Shown here piece after piece: positions 29,518 to 40,000 of a stretch of DNA of 64,000 nucleotides. The notes below the pieces were generated by a model. The model was not told where the DNA came from. It ran no database searches and saw only the letters and a program-made list of their open reading frames with translations. Numbering within the stretch: position 1 is the first letter of the stretch; each line of letters opens with the position of its first letter. Source of the DNA: Ogataea parapolymorpha DL-1 (lineage: Eukaryota > Ascomycota > Pichiomycetes > Pichiales > Pichiaceae); contig NC_027865.1 in NCBI RefSeq assembly GCF_000187245.1, forward strand, positions 558,001 through 622,000, read 5' to 3'. The translations under genes and the position numbers were made by a program.

Positions 29518-30120
29518 ATGTCCAGCAATATCACTTGGCACCACAACCTCACCACAGAGGAGCGCAACAAACTGACTGGCCAGAAGGGCGCCACCGTGTG
29601 GCTGACCGGGCTGAGTGCGTCTGGAAAGAGCACGATTGCCTGCGGTCTGGAAAGACTGCTGCTGACTAAGGGAATCAATGCTTACAGACTGGACGGCGAC
29701 AACGTCCGGTTCGGCCTCAACAAGGACCTGGGTTTCAGCGAGAAGGACCGTGCCGAGAACATCCGTCGTATTTCCGAGGTCTCGAAGCTCTTTGCCGACT
29801 CATCTGCCATTGCTATCACTTCTTTTATTTCTCCATACAAAGGTGACAGAGCACAGGCAAGAAAACTGCACGAAGAGGCCGGTCTTCCGTTTGTCGAGGT
29901 GTTTGTCGATGTGCCGCTGGAGGTGGCCGAAAAGAGAGACCCCAAGGGCCTGTACAAGAAGGCCAGGGAGGGGCTTATCAAGAATTTCACTGGTATCGAC
30001 GACCCATACGAGGCTCCCGAAAAACCGGAAATTCACCTGGACACCAGCAACACCGGCATTGAGGAGTGCATCACGACCATTGCCGGGTACCTTGCGTCGC
30101 ACGGGATTGTGCCTAACTAG
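29518..30120 (+). CDS. MET14: Adenylylsulfate (APS) kinase
   Basis: A 200-residue enzyme (202 in S. cerevisiae) that phosphorylates APS to PAPS in sulfate assimilation. It begins [16 protein letters not shown], and the P-loop GLSASGKST covers 31-39. [20 protein letters not shown] and FISPYKGDR are the APS-binding blocks. The ATG at 29518 is the first in frame; the frame upstream is open only from TTG. The whole intergenic space is 74 bp. The stop is 24 bp from that of the convergent Zn2Cys6 gene. Confidence 0.96.
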   Translation: MSSNITWHHNLTTEERNKLTGQKGATVWLTGLSASGKSTIACGLERLLLTKGINAYRLDGDNVRFGLNKDLGFSEKDRAENIRRISEVSKLFADSSAIAITSFISPYKGDRAQARKLHEEAGLPFVEVFVDVPLEVAEKRDPKGLYKKAREGLIKNFTGIDDPYEAPEKPEIHLDTSNTGIEECITTIAGYLASHGIVPN

Positions 30121-30144
30121 ATTCTAATGTCATGCATGTAGTTA

Positions 30145-31981
30145 TTAATTGTACGTTTCTGCGAAATCGTCCCAGAGCTCGTCCACGTGCTGCCACGACT
30201 TGTAGCCGTACTCCCAGATGTTTAGGTCGTGGCCCGCGAGCGCCTGAAACGTCTCGATCGGGTTCTGTGTCCACAGCGTGTCTGGAACGTCCAGACTAGC
30301 GAGATCCAGGCCGGGAGACGAAACATCCGGCAGCTGCGGCCGGTAGCTGGCAAGCAGATTCTGCACCTTGGTGTGCTTGACGGTGGCGTCCTTGTTGCCC
30401 TCGCTGGCCATTTTCGCGACGATCGCGAGCGACGAGTCCAGGAACCGCGAACATTCGTCGGTGTTGAACTGCAGCACGTCACCGCAGATGAAAAACGTCA
30501 AGCATGCGCTGTAGATATAGTCGAGGTCCATGACGCCGTAGGTCGCGAGCATGCCCTCGTTGGCGCACGAGTTGGCGATGTAGACGGTCATCTGCGCGGC
30601 GTTGAGACAGATCGTGAGCAGCTCGCACAGGTCGGTGCTGATTTTGAATTCGGGGTCTGTTTTCTTCATCTCGACCAAACTGTACAAAAACGGGATCGTG
30701 GTGAGATGGATGCAGAAACAGCGGTTCAGATGAAGCGAGCACACCAGACGCTTGTGTTTGAGGTCGTCGGACGTGGCGTTGTACTGCAACTGCAGCTCAC
30801 GTGGCAGCGTTTCGTTCCACCGAACCAGTTGCTGGATAATGCCTCCCAGAGTTTCCGTCCAGTTGGACGTCTTGCCGAGTCGGTAGATCGCCCGGAATAT
30901 ATCCTCCGAGATGGCGCTGAGCTTGATATAGGTTGCGAACTGCGCGGCGGCCGTCGTGTTGGGCACATCCTTGCACAGCATCTGTGGCAGCGGGCACGAG
31001 ATGTCTTTGGACTGCAGGAGCGACGGCTCGCCCATTTTCGCCGCAAGAGTCTTGTTGAGCCCGTACGAGACCCAGAAGACGCGCGCGCGGATGTCTGCCT
31101 CGTGTGGCGTGTGCGCCGGCTCGTTTTTGCTGAGCCCGATGTGGCTTGCCAGCTGGATCGCCATATTCGAGTAGAGCATGCAGTCGTCGTCGCGGCCCAG
31201 CGAGCGGAAAAACAGGCTGGCTAGCGTCAGCGTCGCCACTGCAACGTAGTTTTCGGGCTCGTTTTTCATCTGCGTACAGGGCAGCACCAGCGTGAGGGCG
31301 CTGGAAAGCAAATATCCGGTAATTGGGTCGGAGCTGCGGGTATACTTTGTGCCGAGAGCCATAACCACAAAGCAGAGAGCGCGGAATTGGGTCGAAGAGT
31401 GGTCTGCAAGATTTCTGAACCGCCCGGACGGGTCGTATGTCTGCGAAAGCCGCGCTTTCAGCAGATCGACGTCGTACGGGAAATAAATATCGTTGAGGAA
31501 GAAGTGCGACCGGTCGACAAGAAGCATGGCCTCCTGGAACGTGAGGGACTCAAGATAGTCTAGTACACGCGCCCTGTCAGGCTTCGGGAGCCGGGCGGGC
31601 ACGACGTCGGGTTCCAGTGGATGGATCTTGATTTTGTCCAAACTCTCGAGTCTTGTTCTAAAAGAGGAAATAGGGCCGATGGTATCTGGGGCCGGTGCCG
31701 GCACCGTTTCGCGAGCGGAGCGGGCCGCGGCGAGCTCTTGTTGCAGCCGTTCAATTGTACCCACCATCTCCTGGTACTTGGAATGGAGCACGGAGATTCG
31801 TTTTTCGTACGGCGAGTACACACACCGGATCTTGAGCTTGAGGCAGCGGTCGCACGGATCTGAGCCCGAGCACCGGTTCTTGCGTCGTTTGCACGAGTCA
31901 CAGCTGCTGTGTTAGACTCTGTTGTTGCCACACTTACGCTTTCTTGTTTCTGTTCGACACAGAGAGCTGGATTTCCGACAT
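30145..31981 (-). CDS. Zn2Cys6 transcription factor with a 34-nt intron
   Basis: Exon 1 (31981-31938) and exon 2 (31903-30145) give 600 residues. The intron, 31904-31937, has GTAAGT, CTAAC and CAGCAG. Splicing at the distal AG gives RNKKACDSCKRRKNRC with cysteines at 16, 19, 26, 32, 35 and 42 (C-X2-C-X6-C-X5-C-X2-C-X6-C), a perfect Gal4-type cluster. A linker and coiled-coil segment (SVLHSKYQEMVGTIERLQQE) follows, then a fungal transcription-factor domain in the second half. The unspliced downstream frame begins inside the cluster and would lose DNA binding. It is divergent from SLN1, with 92 bp between starts. The regulon is unknown. Confidence 0.87.
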
Positions 31982-32073
31982 GCTATTAATTCCCAGGGCT
32001 CATCTCAAAAAAGATAAGTTAATGTTTTGTTATGTAAGCTGGAGGCATTTTTTTTCATTTATTTTCTTTTGTC

Positions 32074-35000
32074 ATGCGATGGCATAGAATCCGGATCTCC
32101 ATCCGGACGCAACTAATAGCGCTCGTGCTGTTCGTGGCGCTGTTCTCGCTGTTTGTACTTGCCGTCGTGTCTGGCTTGTACTTCACGTCGGTGTTTACGT
32201 CGGCTAGAGTCGAGAAACTCCAAGTTGTGGCAGAGCTCAAGGCTGCCCAAATAAAACAGAGTTTTATCTATTATTACTACCAGATCTACTTTCTGAGCAC
32301 GCGAGATACGCTCGAGGACGCGCTGAGCTACCGCAAGGCCGGAAACACGTCCGACTCGGTCACTGCAGACGCCATCAAGACGATCGAACAAACACTCGAC
32401 TCCTCGGCCTCGCTGAACGCCGCGCGGCTCTACGACATTAATCTGTCGCTTATTGCGAACGTGTCGAACAGCGAGGCGTCCGCAAAAATCGCCGCCGATT
32501 CCCTCGAACGCCTGTACATTCTGGGCCACAACAACTCTGCGGCAGTGACCGATCAACTGGCCAAACAGCTCGGCTACGTTGCCGGGCCCATCTATTACAA
32601 CACAACATATTTCATGTCGCTGACGCTGCCCGTGTACACGAACTCGTCTGTGCTGCTCTCAACGCCCAATTTGAGTGGCTACATCTCTGTCATAGTCAAC
32701 GTCGATTCGGTCAAGGACGTCACGGAGAGCGCGTCGACCGACGACTACGCCGGCATCTATTGTCTCAAACCGCTCAACACCACCGGCAACGCGACTCTCA
32801 CCGACACGTATGCGTACGTTTTCGGGCCCACCGACGACGAATACAACATTTCGTCCTATCCGCCCGCCGAGGCCGTGTTCGTCCAGAACAAGGACATCGG
32901 CCACTACACAGACATGCGGAACCCGTTTGGAGAGCGGGTTTCTGTTGGATACTCTAAGGTGGATCTCACGTACGCTGATTGGATGATCTCCGTGGAGCAG
33001 AGCCGCGGCAAGTTCATGGGCCCGACCGTCAAGCTGACGAAGCTGATAGTGGGTGTTTGCATCGGGATTGCCGCGTTCATGTGTTTTGTGACGTTTCCGC
33101 TTGCACATTACGGCGTTCGACCAATTCTGAAGCTGCAGAAGGCCACCGAGCAGGTCACGGAGGGCCGCGGGCTGCGCACTCAGAGACGACATAAGAGAAA
33201 CGGAGCCATTTTCAATTTTGACCGCAGAGACAGCAGCCGGCGTGCAAACAAAGAAAGCACGGACGGTTCCCCACCGCCACCGGGGCCGCCAGGCGGCCAG
33301 TCCACCTACCGCAGCAAGTTCCATTCGCTCGGCAACCTGCAACGGCTGATGATCCCAAAAGACGTCGATAAGACAGATCACATGAAAACGGAGTCGAGCG
33401 ATACGAGCGACGAAAAGCTGTTTGCGCGCGAGCTGGACGACGAGCGGCGCCACACGCGCGACGAGTCGCAGTTCGACAGCATGGGCCGCACCGTGACAAG
33501 CCCGCATTCGCACGAGAGCTTCCCCGACTGGGTTGTTGGGCGGCGTGTGCCGACGCCGGCGATTGTGCAGGGCAAGGGCCTCTTTTATGACGAGCTGAGC
33601 GAGCTGACAGAGGCGTTCAACGCGATGACCGAGGAGCTGGACCTGCAGTACGCGCATCTCGAGGACCGTGTGCGGGCGCGGACCAAGGAGCTGGAGGTGG
33701 CCAAGATCCAGGCAGATGCGGCCCGGCAGCAGGCAGAGGCGGCAAACGAGGCCAAGACAGTGTTCATTGCCAACATTTCGCACGAGCTTCGCACGCCGCT
33801 CAACGGCATTCTGGGCATGACGTCGGTGGCCATGGCCGAGACCGACGTCGACCGCATCCACTCGTCGCTGGAGCTCATCTTCCGCAGCGGCGAGCTTCTG
33901 CTGCACATCCTTACACAGCTTTTAACGTTCAGCAAGAACCAGCTGCAGCGGTCGAAGCTGCAGAAGCGCACGTTCCAGATCTCGGAGCTTGCGTCGCAAA
34001 CAGAGTCGATCTTCGGCAAGACCGCGATCGACCAGAAGGTGAGGCTCGAGCTGGTGGTGAAGCCTGCTCTTTTGCGGCACATGGTGCTGTTTGCCGACTC
34101 CAATCGGCTCATGCAGGTGATCATGAACCTCGTGAGCAACTCGCTCAAGTTCACGCCCGAGGACGGCGTCGTGACAGTCACGATGCGCATTCTGGGCGAG
34201 TACGACGCGCAACGGTCACGCGAGGCCAACTACGAGAGCGTCTTCATCAAGAACAACGCGGCGTACTCGTCTGCGACGGCCGCCATGTCTGACGCCGCCA
34301 GTATCGACACCATGGCATCAAGCAGCTACAGAAGCGTGCTGGCCGCGTCGTACAACTACGGCACCGAGTTGCGCGCCAGTGTCGATTCGCTCACCTCCGG
34401 ACTCGACGACGACGGGTACCTGGACAGCCAGAAGGAGAAAAAAACGTACAGCAAGTTCAGCAAACCGATCAAATGGGTGTTCGAGCTGACCATCACCGAT
34501 ACCGGGCCGGGCATCGACGAGTCGTTGCAGGAGAAGATTTTCGAGGCTTTCGTGCAAGGCGACCAGACTCTGTCGCGGTCGTACGGTGGCACTGGCCTGG
34601 GACTATCGATTTGCAAGCAATTTGCCAAAATGATGCACGGAACGCTGACGCTGCGGTCTAAGGTGGGCCACGGCTCGTCTTTCACGTTCACAGTTCCGCT
34701 TCCGCAGGTCGGCGAGTGTGCGTATGAGGAGCCGAAGCTGAAACGAGTCAGTTTTGCAAACGACTCGACGCCGGTGCCGGAGATGCCGACGGTCGAGTCG
34801 GCGTACATGGGCAAGCCTGACCTGATCACGAGAGCGTCGACGGGCACGGCGCTGTCGAACAGAAAGTCTTCCAATAGCTCAAACGTGTCTGGCGGCGATT
34901 CGTCGTCGAGCAGCACGTGTCCGCTTAAGGTGCTGATTGCAGAGGACAACCTCGTGAACCAAGAGGTGATTAAGCGGATGCTGAAGCTGGAGGGCATTAC

Positions 35001-35340
35001 CGACGTGACAATGGCATGCGACGGGATCGAGGCGAGCGAGCTCATGACAGAGGCCATCGACAACAACGAGACGTACGACCTGGTGTTTATGGACGTTCAG
35101 ATGCCCAACATGGACGGTCTTTCCGCGACGAAATACTTCCGCGAGAAGCTCAAGTACACGGGCCCGATCGTCGCGCTGACGGCGTTTGCCGATCAGAGCA
35201 ACAAGGACGACTGTTTGAAGGCAGGCATGTCGGGCTTTTTGTCGAAACCGATCGGCAGAGGCGTGCTACGGCGCATTCTGCAAGACTTCTGTCCTACGCT
35301 GTCTCCGAGTCTCGGCGCTGCCGAGCACGAAAAATCATAG
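32074..35340 (+). CDS. SLN1: Osmosensing hybrid histidine kinase
   Basis: A 1088-residue plasma-membrane sensor (1220 in S. cerevisiae). Two membrane spans (about 11-38 and 325-347) enclose an N-glycan-rich extracellular domain. A HAMP-like segment, a Ser/Pro-rich insert and a coiled coil follow. The histidine kinase has H570 in FIANISHELRTPLNG, the N box NLVSNSLKFTPEDG, DTGPGIDE and GGTGLGLSIC. The receiver domain at the C terminus has acidic pocket AEDN and phospho-acceptor D1007 in DLVFMDVQMPNMDG. Sln1 signals through Ypd1 to Ssk1 (HOG pathway) and Skn7. A single complete gene is present; its stop is 12 bp from that of the convergent MCM10. Confidence 0.93.
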   Translation: MRWHRIRISIRTQLIALVLFVALFSLFVLAVVSGLYFTSVFTSARVEKLQVVAELKAAQIKQSFIYYYYQIYFLSTRDTLEDALSYRKAGNTSDSVTADAIKTIEQTLDSSASLNAARLYDINLSLIANVSNSEASAKIAADSLERLYILGHNNSAAVTDQLAKQLGYVAGPIYYNTTYFMSLTLPVYTNSSVLLSTPNLSGYISVIVNVDSVKDVTESASTDDYAGIYCLKPLNTTGNATLTDTYAYVFGPTDDEYNISSYPPAEAVFVQNKDIGHYTDMRNPFGERVSVGYSKVDLTYADWMISVEQSRGKFMGPTVKLTKLIVGVCIGIAAFMCFVTFPLAHYGVRPILKLQKATEQVTEGRGLRTQRRHKRNGAIFNFDRRDSSRRANKESTDGSPPPPGPPGGQSTYRSKFHSLGNLQRLMIPKDVDKTDHMKTESSDTSDEKLFARELDDERRHTRDESQFDSMGRTVTSPHSHESFPDWVVGRRVPTPAIVQGKGLFYDELSELTEAFNAMTEELDLQYAHLEDRVRARTKELEVAKIQADAARQQAEAANEAKTVFIANISHELRTPLNGILGMTSVAMAETDVDRIHSSLELIFRSGELLLHILTQLLTFSKNQLQRSKLQKRTFQISELASQTESIFGKTAIDQKVRLELVVKPALLRHMVLFADSNRLMQVIMNLVSNSLKFTPEDGVVTVTMRILGEYDAQRSREANYESVFIKNNAAYSSATAAMSDAASIDTMASSSYRSVLAASYNYGTELRASVDSLTSGLDDDGYLDSQKEKKTYSKFSKPIKWVFELTITDTGPGIDESLQEKIFEAFVQGDQTLSRSYGGTGLGLSICKQFAKMMHGTLTLRSKVGHGSSFTFTVPLPQVGECAYEEPKLKRVSFANDSTPVPEMPTVESAYMGKPDLITRASTGTALSNRKSSNSSNVSGGDSSSSSTCPLKVLIAEDNLVNQEVIKRMLKLEGITDVTMACDGIEASELMTEAIDNNETYDLVFMDVQMPNMDGLSATKYFREKLKYTGPIVALTAFADQSNKDDCLKAGMSGFLSKPIGRGVLRRILQDFCPTLSPSLGAAEHEKS

Positions 35341-35352
35341 AGTTTAACGCTG

Positions 35353-36929
35353 TTATTCCTCGTCCGAACTACTTAGTTCCACCATTGTGGGGGCCTCGTG
35401 CTTCCCGTAGATCCTCTGTCTGCGTAGTGTTTCCTCCCTCGTTCTTTTTAGCGATTTTTCTGTTTTTGCCGTGCTCAGCAGCTGTGCTACGCGTTCCGAC
35501 CGCGCGGTCGCATCGCCCCGCTCTTTGCGCTTCTCGAAGATGCGCTGTGTCGGGTTGAACCCGATGCGCACCATCGTTTGCGGGTCGAATGCGACCTTGG
35601 TGGCCTTTTGCCGGCTCTCGCGCGACTCCGGGGTCTCGAGACTTATGTCTTTGAGCGTGTCGCCATCGGCGAGCGCGACGAGCTTCTGACGCAGCCGTTT
35701 TTCGTTTTTCACGCGTGCCAGGCGCGATTTTGCGCTCTGGAGATCGTTGATCAGTTTTGGGTTCGAATAAGAGTCGTCGAAAAACGCTCTCGACACGTCC
35801 GGGTTCGAGAAATACAGCCGGCCGACATCTTGCTTCGGGACCGACGCGTCGGCGACCAGCAGCCCGTCCAGCTGCTCGCGGCCGTTTTTGCGCTTGGTGG
35901 ACATGTACATCGCCTGCTTCACGCCGTCTTCTGTCGGAGTGAACATTTTGGAGTTGCCCGTGAGTTCGAGCCGTTTAGACGCGGTACGGTTGAAACTGAG
36001 CTCGGTATGGTAGTCGCAGTGCTGCGTTTTGGAGAGGTCGATGGGCGTGTGGCACAGAGAGCCGTCTTTCTTGATCGATTTGCAGAGCCCAAAGTCACGT
36101 GCGTGGCCGATCTCGAGGATCGCGTCGTAGTCCTCTTTGAGCGAGAGCGCAAACCCGGTGCGCTCGCGCTGCACCCAGATCTGCGGGTTCAGCACCGCCA
36201 CAACGTCTCCAAGCCGCAATTTGTAGTATTTTTTGAACGCTTTGGAGAACAGCGTGAGAGTGAGCTGCTGCTTCAAATTGGATAGCTGAACCGACATGTA
36301 TTTCGTCTTGTCGTTGGCCGTTTGTTTGGCTTCCGACTTCGCTGCCACCACGCCGACAACGGCGAAATTTGCGTACTGCGGCGGGTCGAAGTTTGGCGCG
36401 TGGATCTTGGCCAGCGCGTGGTGCACACGCAGCGGCTCGATATTTTTCAATAGCTTCTCAAGTGTGTCCTGGGAATAGTACCGTTTCGAGAGCCTGTGCT
36501 TTGAGTATGTGTCGACGTCGTCGACCGCATTGTTGATCTTCTGGCGCAGCAACTCTTCGTCGAACGAGAGCACGCGCAACTCGCGGATCTGCTCTTGGAA
36601 CTTGCGTCGTTTTTCTGTCTCGTGTGACAATTGTAGGTTGAAAGTGTCGAGTCGCTGTGCGAACGAGTCCGTTTCAGGCTTCGAAGTGCTGATTTTGGTT
36701 AGGATCTTCTTCTCGGCCGCGCGGTGCTTGCGGAAATACGGTGTTTGGGTCGACTCGCGTGGATCCTCCTCGTCGGACTCGACCGCGCTTTGGGCCTTTT
36801 TCTGCTCCTTCAGCGTGCGGATCTGGTGCAGCTGGTCCAAGATCTTGTCCTCAAGGTCGGAAAGGTCTGAGTTAGAGTATTTTAGGGCATCTGGAGAGCC
36901 CAACGCGTCAACTTACCGTCGTCTGCCAT
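35353..36929 (-). CDS. MCM10: DNA replication factor MCM10, with a 13-nt first exon
   Basis: Exon 1 (36929-36917, ATGGCAGACGACG) and exon 2 (36866-35353) give 508 residues starting MADDDLSDLEDKILDQL. The intron, 36867-36916 (50 nt), has GTAAGT, CTAAC and CAG. The exon 2 frame has no usable ATG before about residue 180, so this intron is required. The protein has an N-terminal coiled coil, an OB fold (YANFAVVGVVAAKSEAK ... LRLGDVVAVLNPQIW) and the CCCH zinc finger GLCKSIKKDGSLCHTPIDLS with its C-x-x-H end CDYH. Mcm10 activates the CMG helicase and binds Pol alpha. An MCB-like ACGCGT (36903-36908) lies inside the intron. Confidence 0.92.
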
Positions 36930-37006
36930 ATAGTTTGAGAGAGACACCTCCCACCGAGTCCAGCCATTTATTTATTTTATTTAATTCTTTTATTTTATTT
37001 TTTAGC

Positions 37007-40000
37007 ATGGAGACCACGAGCGACAACGAGCTGAATGCCGCACAGGCACAGTCGTCGGCTGGTGTTGCGGACTCCGGCAACGTGGAGATTGTATGCACGT
37101 TTTTTCAGCTCGACCCAGGCACGGTTTCGCAGCCGGATGTGGTCAACAAGTTGCTGGCCAAGATGAACGAGTTCCAAGAATTGAGCGCCTCGAAACAGGT
37201 TCTGGAGCTGGATTTCGAGCAATTCCGCCATACGGCCAGCAGGAAGATTGAGCTGCTTGTGGACGACAGCCAGAAGAAGGCCCGCGAGGCCGAGGAGCTG
37301 CACAAACAGGTGGACGTGCTGAAACAAGAAAAAACACAGGTTGTCGAGACGAGCCGTGAGACGGCCCAAAAAATCGGGGAGCTGGAGGCGAAGGTGGCGC
37401 AGGAGGCCGAGTCCAAGCGGACGGCGTACCAATTGCTCGACAAAAAGCAGCAGGAGGTGATAGATTTGGGGCAGGAGATAGGACGGCTGTCGGAGCTCAA
37501 CAAGACGCTGCGAGAGAACGTGTTCGGTTTGGAGAGCGCAAAGGAAAATGCCGTCTCGGAGTCGCTCAAGGCCAAGTTCGAGACCACGCGTTTGGAGCAG
37601 GAACTGCAGCTGACCAAGCAGACGTCGTCGTGGTTCGAGACAGAGCTAAACCGCAAAGCTGACGAGCTGGCACGACTGCGGGAGGAGAGCCGGTCGCAGA
37701 AGACGGCTCTACAGAGCGAGCTGGAAACTCTGAAGCAGGAGTACGCTGTGGCCAAAAGTTCTGTGCAGACTCTGAGCGATTCGTTGCAGGAGATCAGCGT
37801 CAAGCACAACAAGACGCTGGTGGAGGTGAAAAACCTCCGCGACAAGCTGGCAGTGCAACAGCAGGAGTTTGCCGAGGAGATGGCCAGCAAGGACCGTTTG
37901 AACCAACTGTTGGAGAAATCTGCCAACGACCGCAAGCAGCGGATCGAGGAGCTGGAGAAGATGTATGCGGAGCTGAGCGAGCGGGTGGCTTCGGAAGAAG
38001 CCGACTACAAACAGCAATTTGAGACGTTGCAGGAGCAGCTGACGGCGAAGGAGACGGAGCTGCGCGAGATAGAGACTACCATGGCCAATCAGTCGGACTA
38101 TGACACAACCAACGTTCTGGGCGACCTCGGCCGGGGCAACAGCGTCGTTCTGACGCCGTCGTCGCAGAAAGTGCTCAAGAGCATGGGCGAGACATACTCT
38201 GTGACGGAGCTTGTTTCAGAGAGCAACCGTCTGCGCAAGGAGCTGAACAAGGAGAAGCGGCTGCGTGCGCGGGTCGAGTCCGAGCTCGGGGCGATCTTTA
38301 AGGAGCTGGAGGCGCGGATGCCGCTGCTGCAGTCGTACAAGGACAAGTGCGAGGAGTACGAGGCGCGGCAGACGCAGCTAAGCGCGATTCTGGACTCGAT
38401 GAAAAAGGAGAACAGCGTTCTTGCGGGCCAGCACGACGCTCTGCGCAAGAAACAGGAGGAGACGCTGGTGCAGGTGCGCGAACTGACGCAGTACAACACT
38501 GATTTGAAGCGGCAGGTGGCGGTGCTGTTGGCGCAGGTGACGTTGCGAGACTCTGGCGAGGAGCCGCTGAGCAGGGCAGAAAAACAGCAGCTGGGTGCTC
38601 TGGTGGAGCGTCCCGAGGAGACAGAGACGGCTAGCCTGATCACAGAACGGCTTTCAACGTTCAGAAACATTCCGGAGCTGCTGGAGAAGAACAGACAGCT
38701 CTTGGCGGTGTCTAGACGGCTGGGCAACGAGCTGGAGCGCGGCGAGAGCCACGCAGACGAGGCCGAGAACGAGGCGCTCGAGAAAGCCACCCAGGCCATC
38801 CAGAAACTACAGCAGCAGCTCCAGCAGACGGAGACGCGGCTGGAGGCCGTGAGCAACAGCAGAGACATGTTGCAGAAGCTGGTCGAGGGCCGTGAGGCAG
38901 ATAAAAGTCCGGCGGCGGATGTGAGCCGGTTGCAGACGTTGGCCGAGGAGCAGCAGAAACAGATGGAGTCGCTGAAAAAAGACTATGGCGTGACGATCGA
39001 GAATCTCAATGTGCAGGTGCGCGAGTTGACGGGCGAGAAATTGCAGCTATCGCTGGACCTGTCGCGCGCGCGGTCGTCATGCGAGCTGCTGGCCGAGCAG
39101 AACCGATCGGCGGCGTATTTGCACGAGCTGGCCAAGTCTGAGGCTGCAGAGCTGAAGAAGAGCGCCGGATTGATGCAGCAGAACTTGACACGGCTGGAAA
39201 CCCGTGTCCAGCAGCTGACCGAGGAGCTACTGGCGTCCAAGAGCTCTCAGAGCGGGCTGGAGGCGCGCGTGAAGGCGCTAATGTCCGAAAAGAGTCTGTG
39301 GCAGAGCATGGAGTCGCGGCTGCGGGCAGACATCAACGGGCTGGTTGACGAAAAGACGCGGCTGACGATGACAATTGCCAAGATGCAGGCGCTGGACAAC
39401 GAGCGCACGGCGTCGTACGAGGCGGCGACGGCCCGTCTGGGCGAGAATCTGGCTGCCGTCGAGAAAGAGCTGCAGAGCACGCGGGCTAAACTGGAGAGCA
39501 ACAACGAAGAAATCAAACGGATACTGCACTCGAAAAACTCGGACGCACAAATGTACCAGAAACGGATCGACGCGCTTTCGGGCGAGCTGGCGTCGTTGCG
39601 TGAGAGTCTGGCGTCGAAGAGCAGCAACGTGGAGCAACTGAGCGAGCAACTGGCCACGGTGAATAGAAAATACCAGGAGATCTCGGACCGCAAGAACTCG
39701 GCAATGACGGCGATCAACGCGTCCGGAGATACGGCCGAGGACGTGGTGACACTGAAGCGCGAGCTGACGCAGACGCTTGAGGATCTGGAGCTGGCGAATG
39801 CCAACGCGGAGCAGTACAAGGAGGTTGCAAATGCGGCGGAGCGGGAGCTGGCGGCGCTGAACGAGACGTACGAGAAGTTCCGCCAGGCGTCCGAGGAGAG
39901 CGAACTAGCGCGGACGGCAGATTATGAGAAGCTGCAGGGCGAGTTGGCACAGGCGTTGGAGCAGCGGGACAGGCTGGAGAAGCGTGTTTCGGAGCTGGAC

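Noticed and set aside
32659..33906. 415-codon open frame on the minus strand opposite SLN1
   Set aside because: It lies wholly inside the SLN1 coding sequence, has Arg/His-rich composition typical of antisense to GC-rich genes, and shows no recognisable domain.
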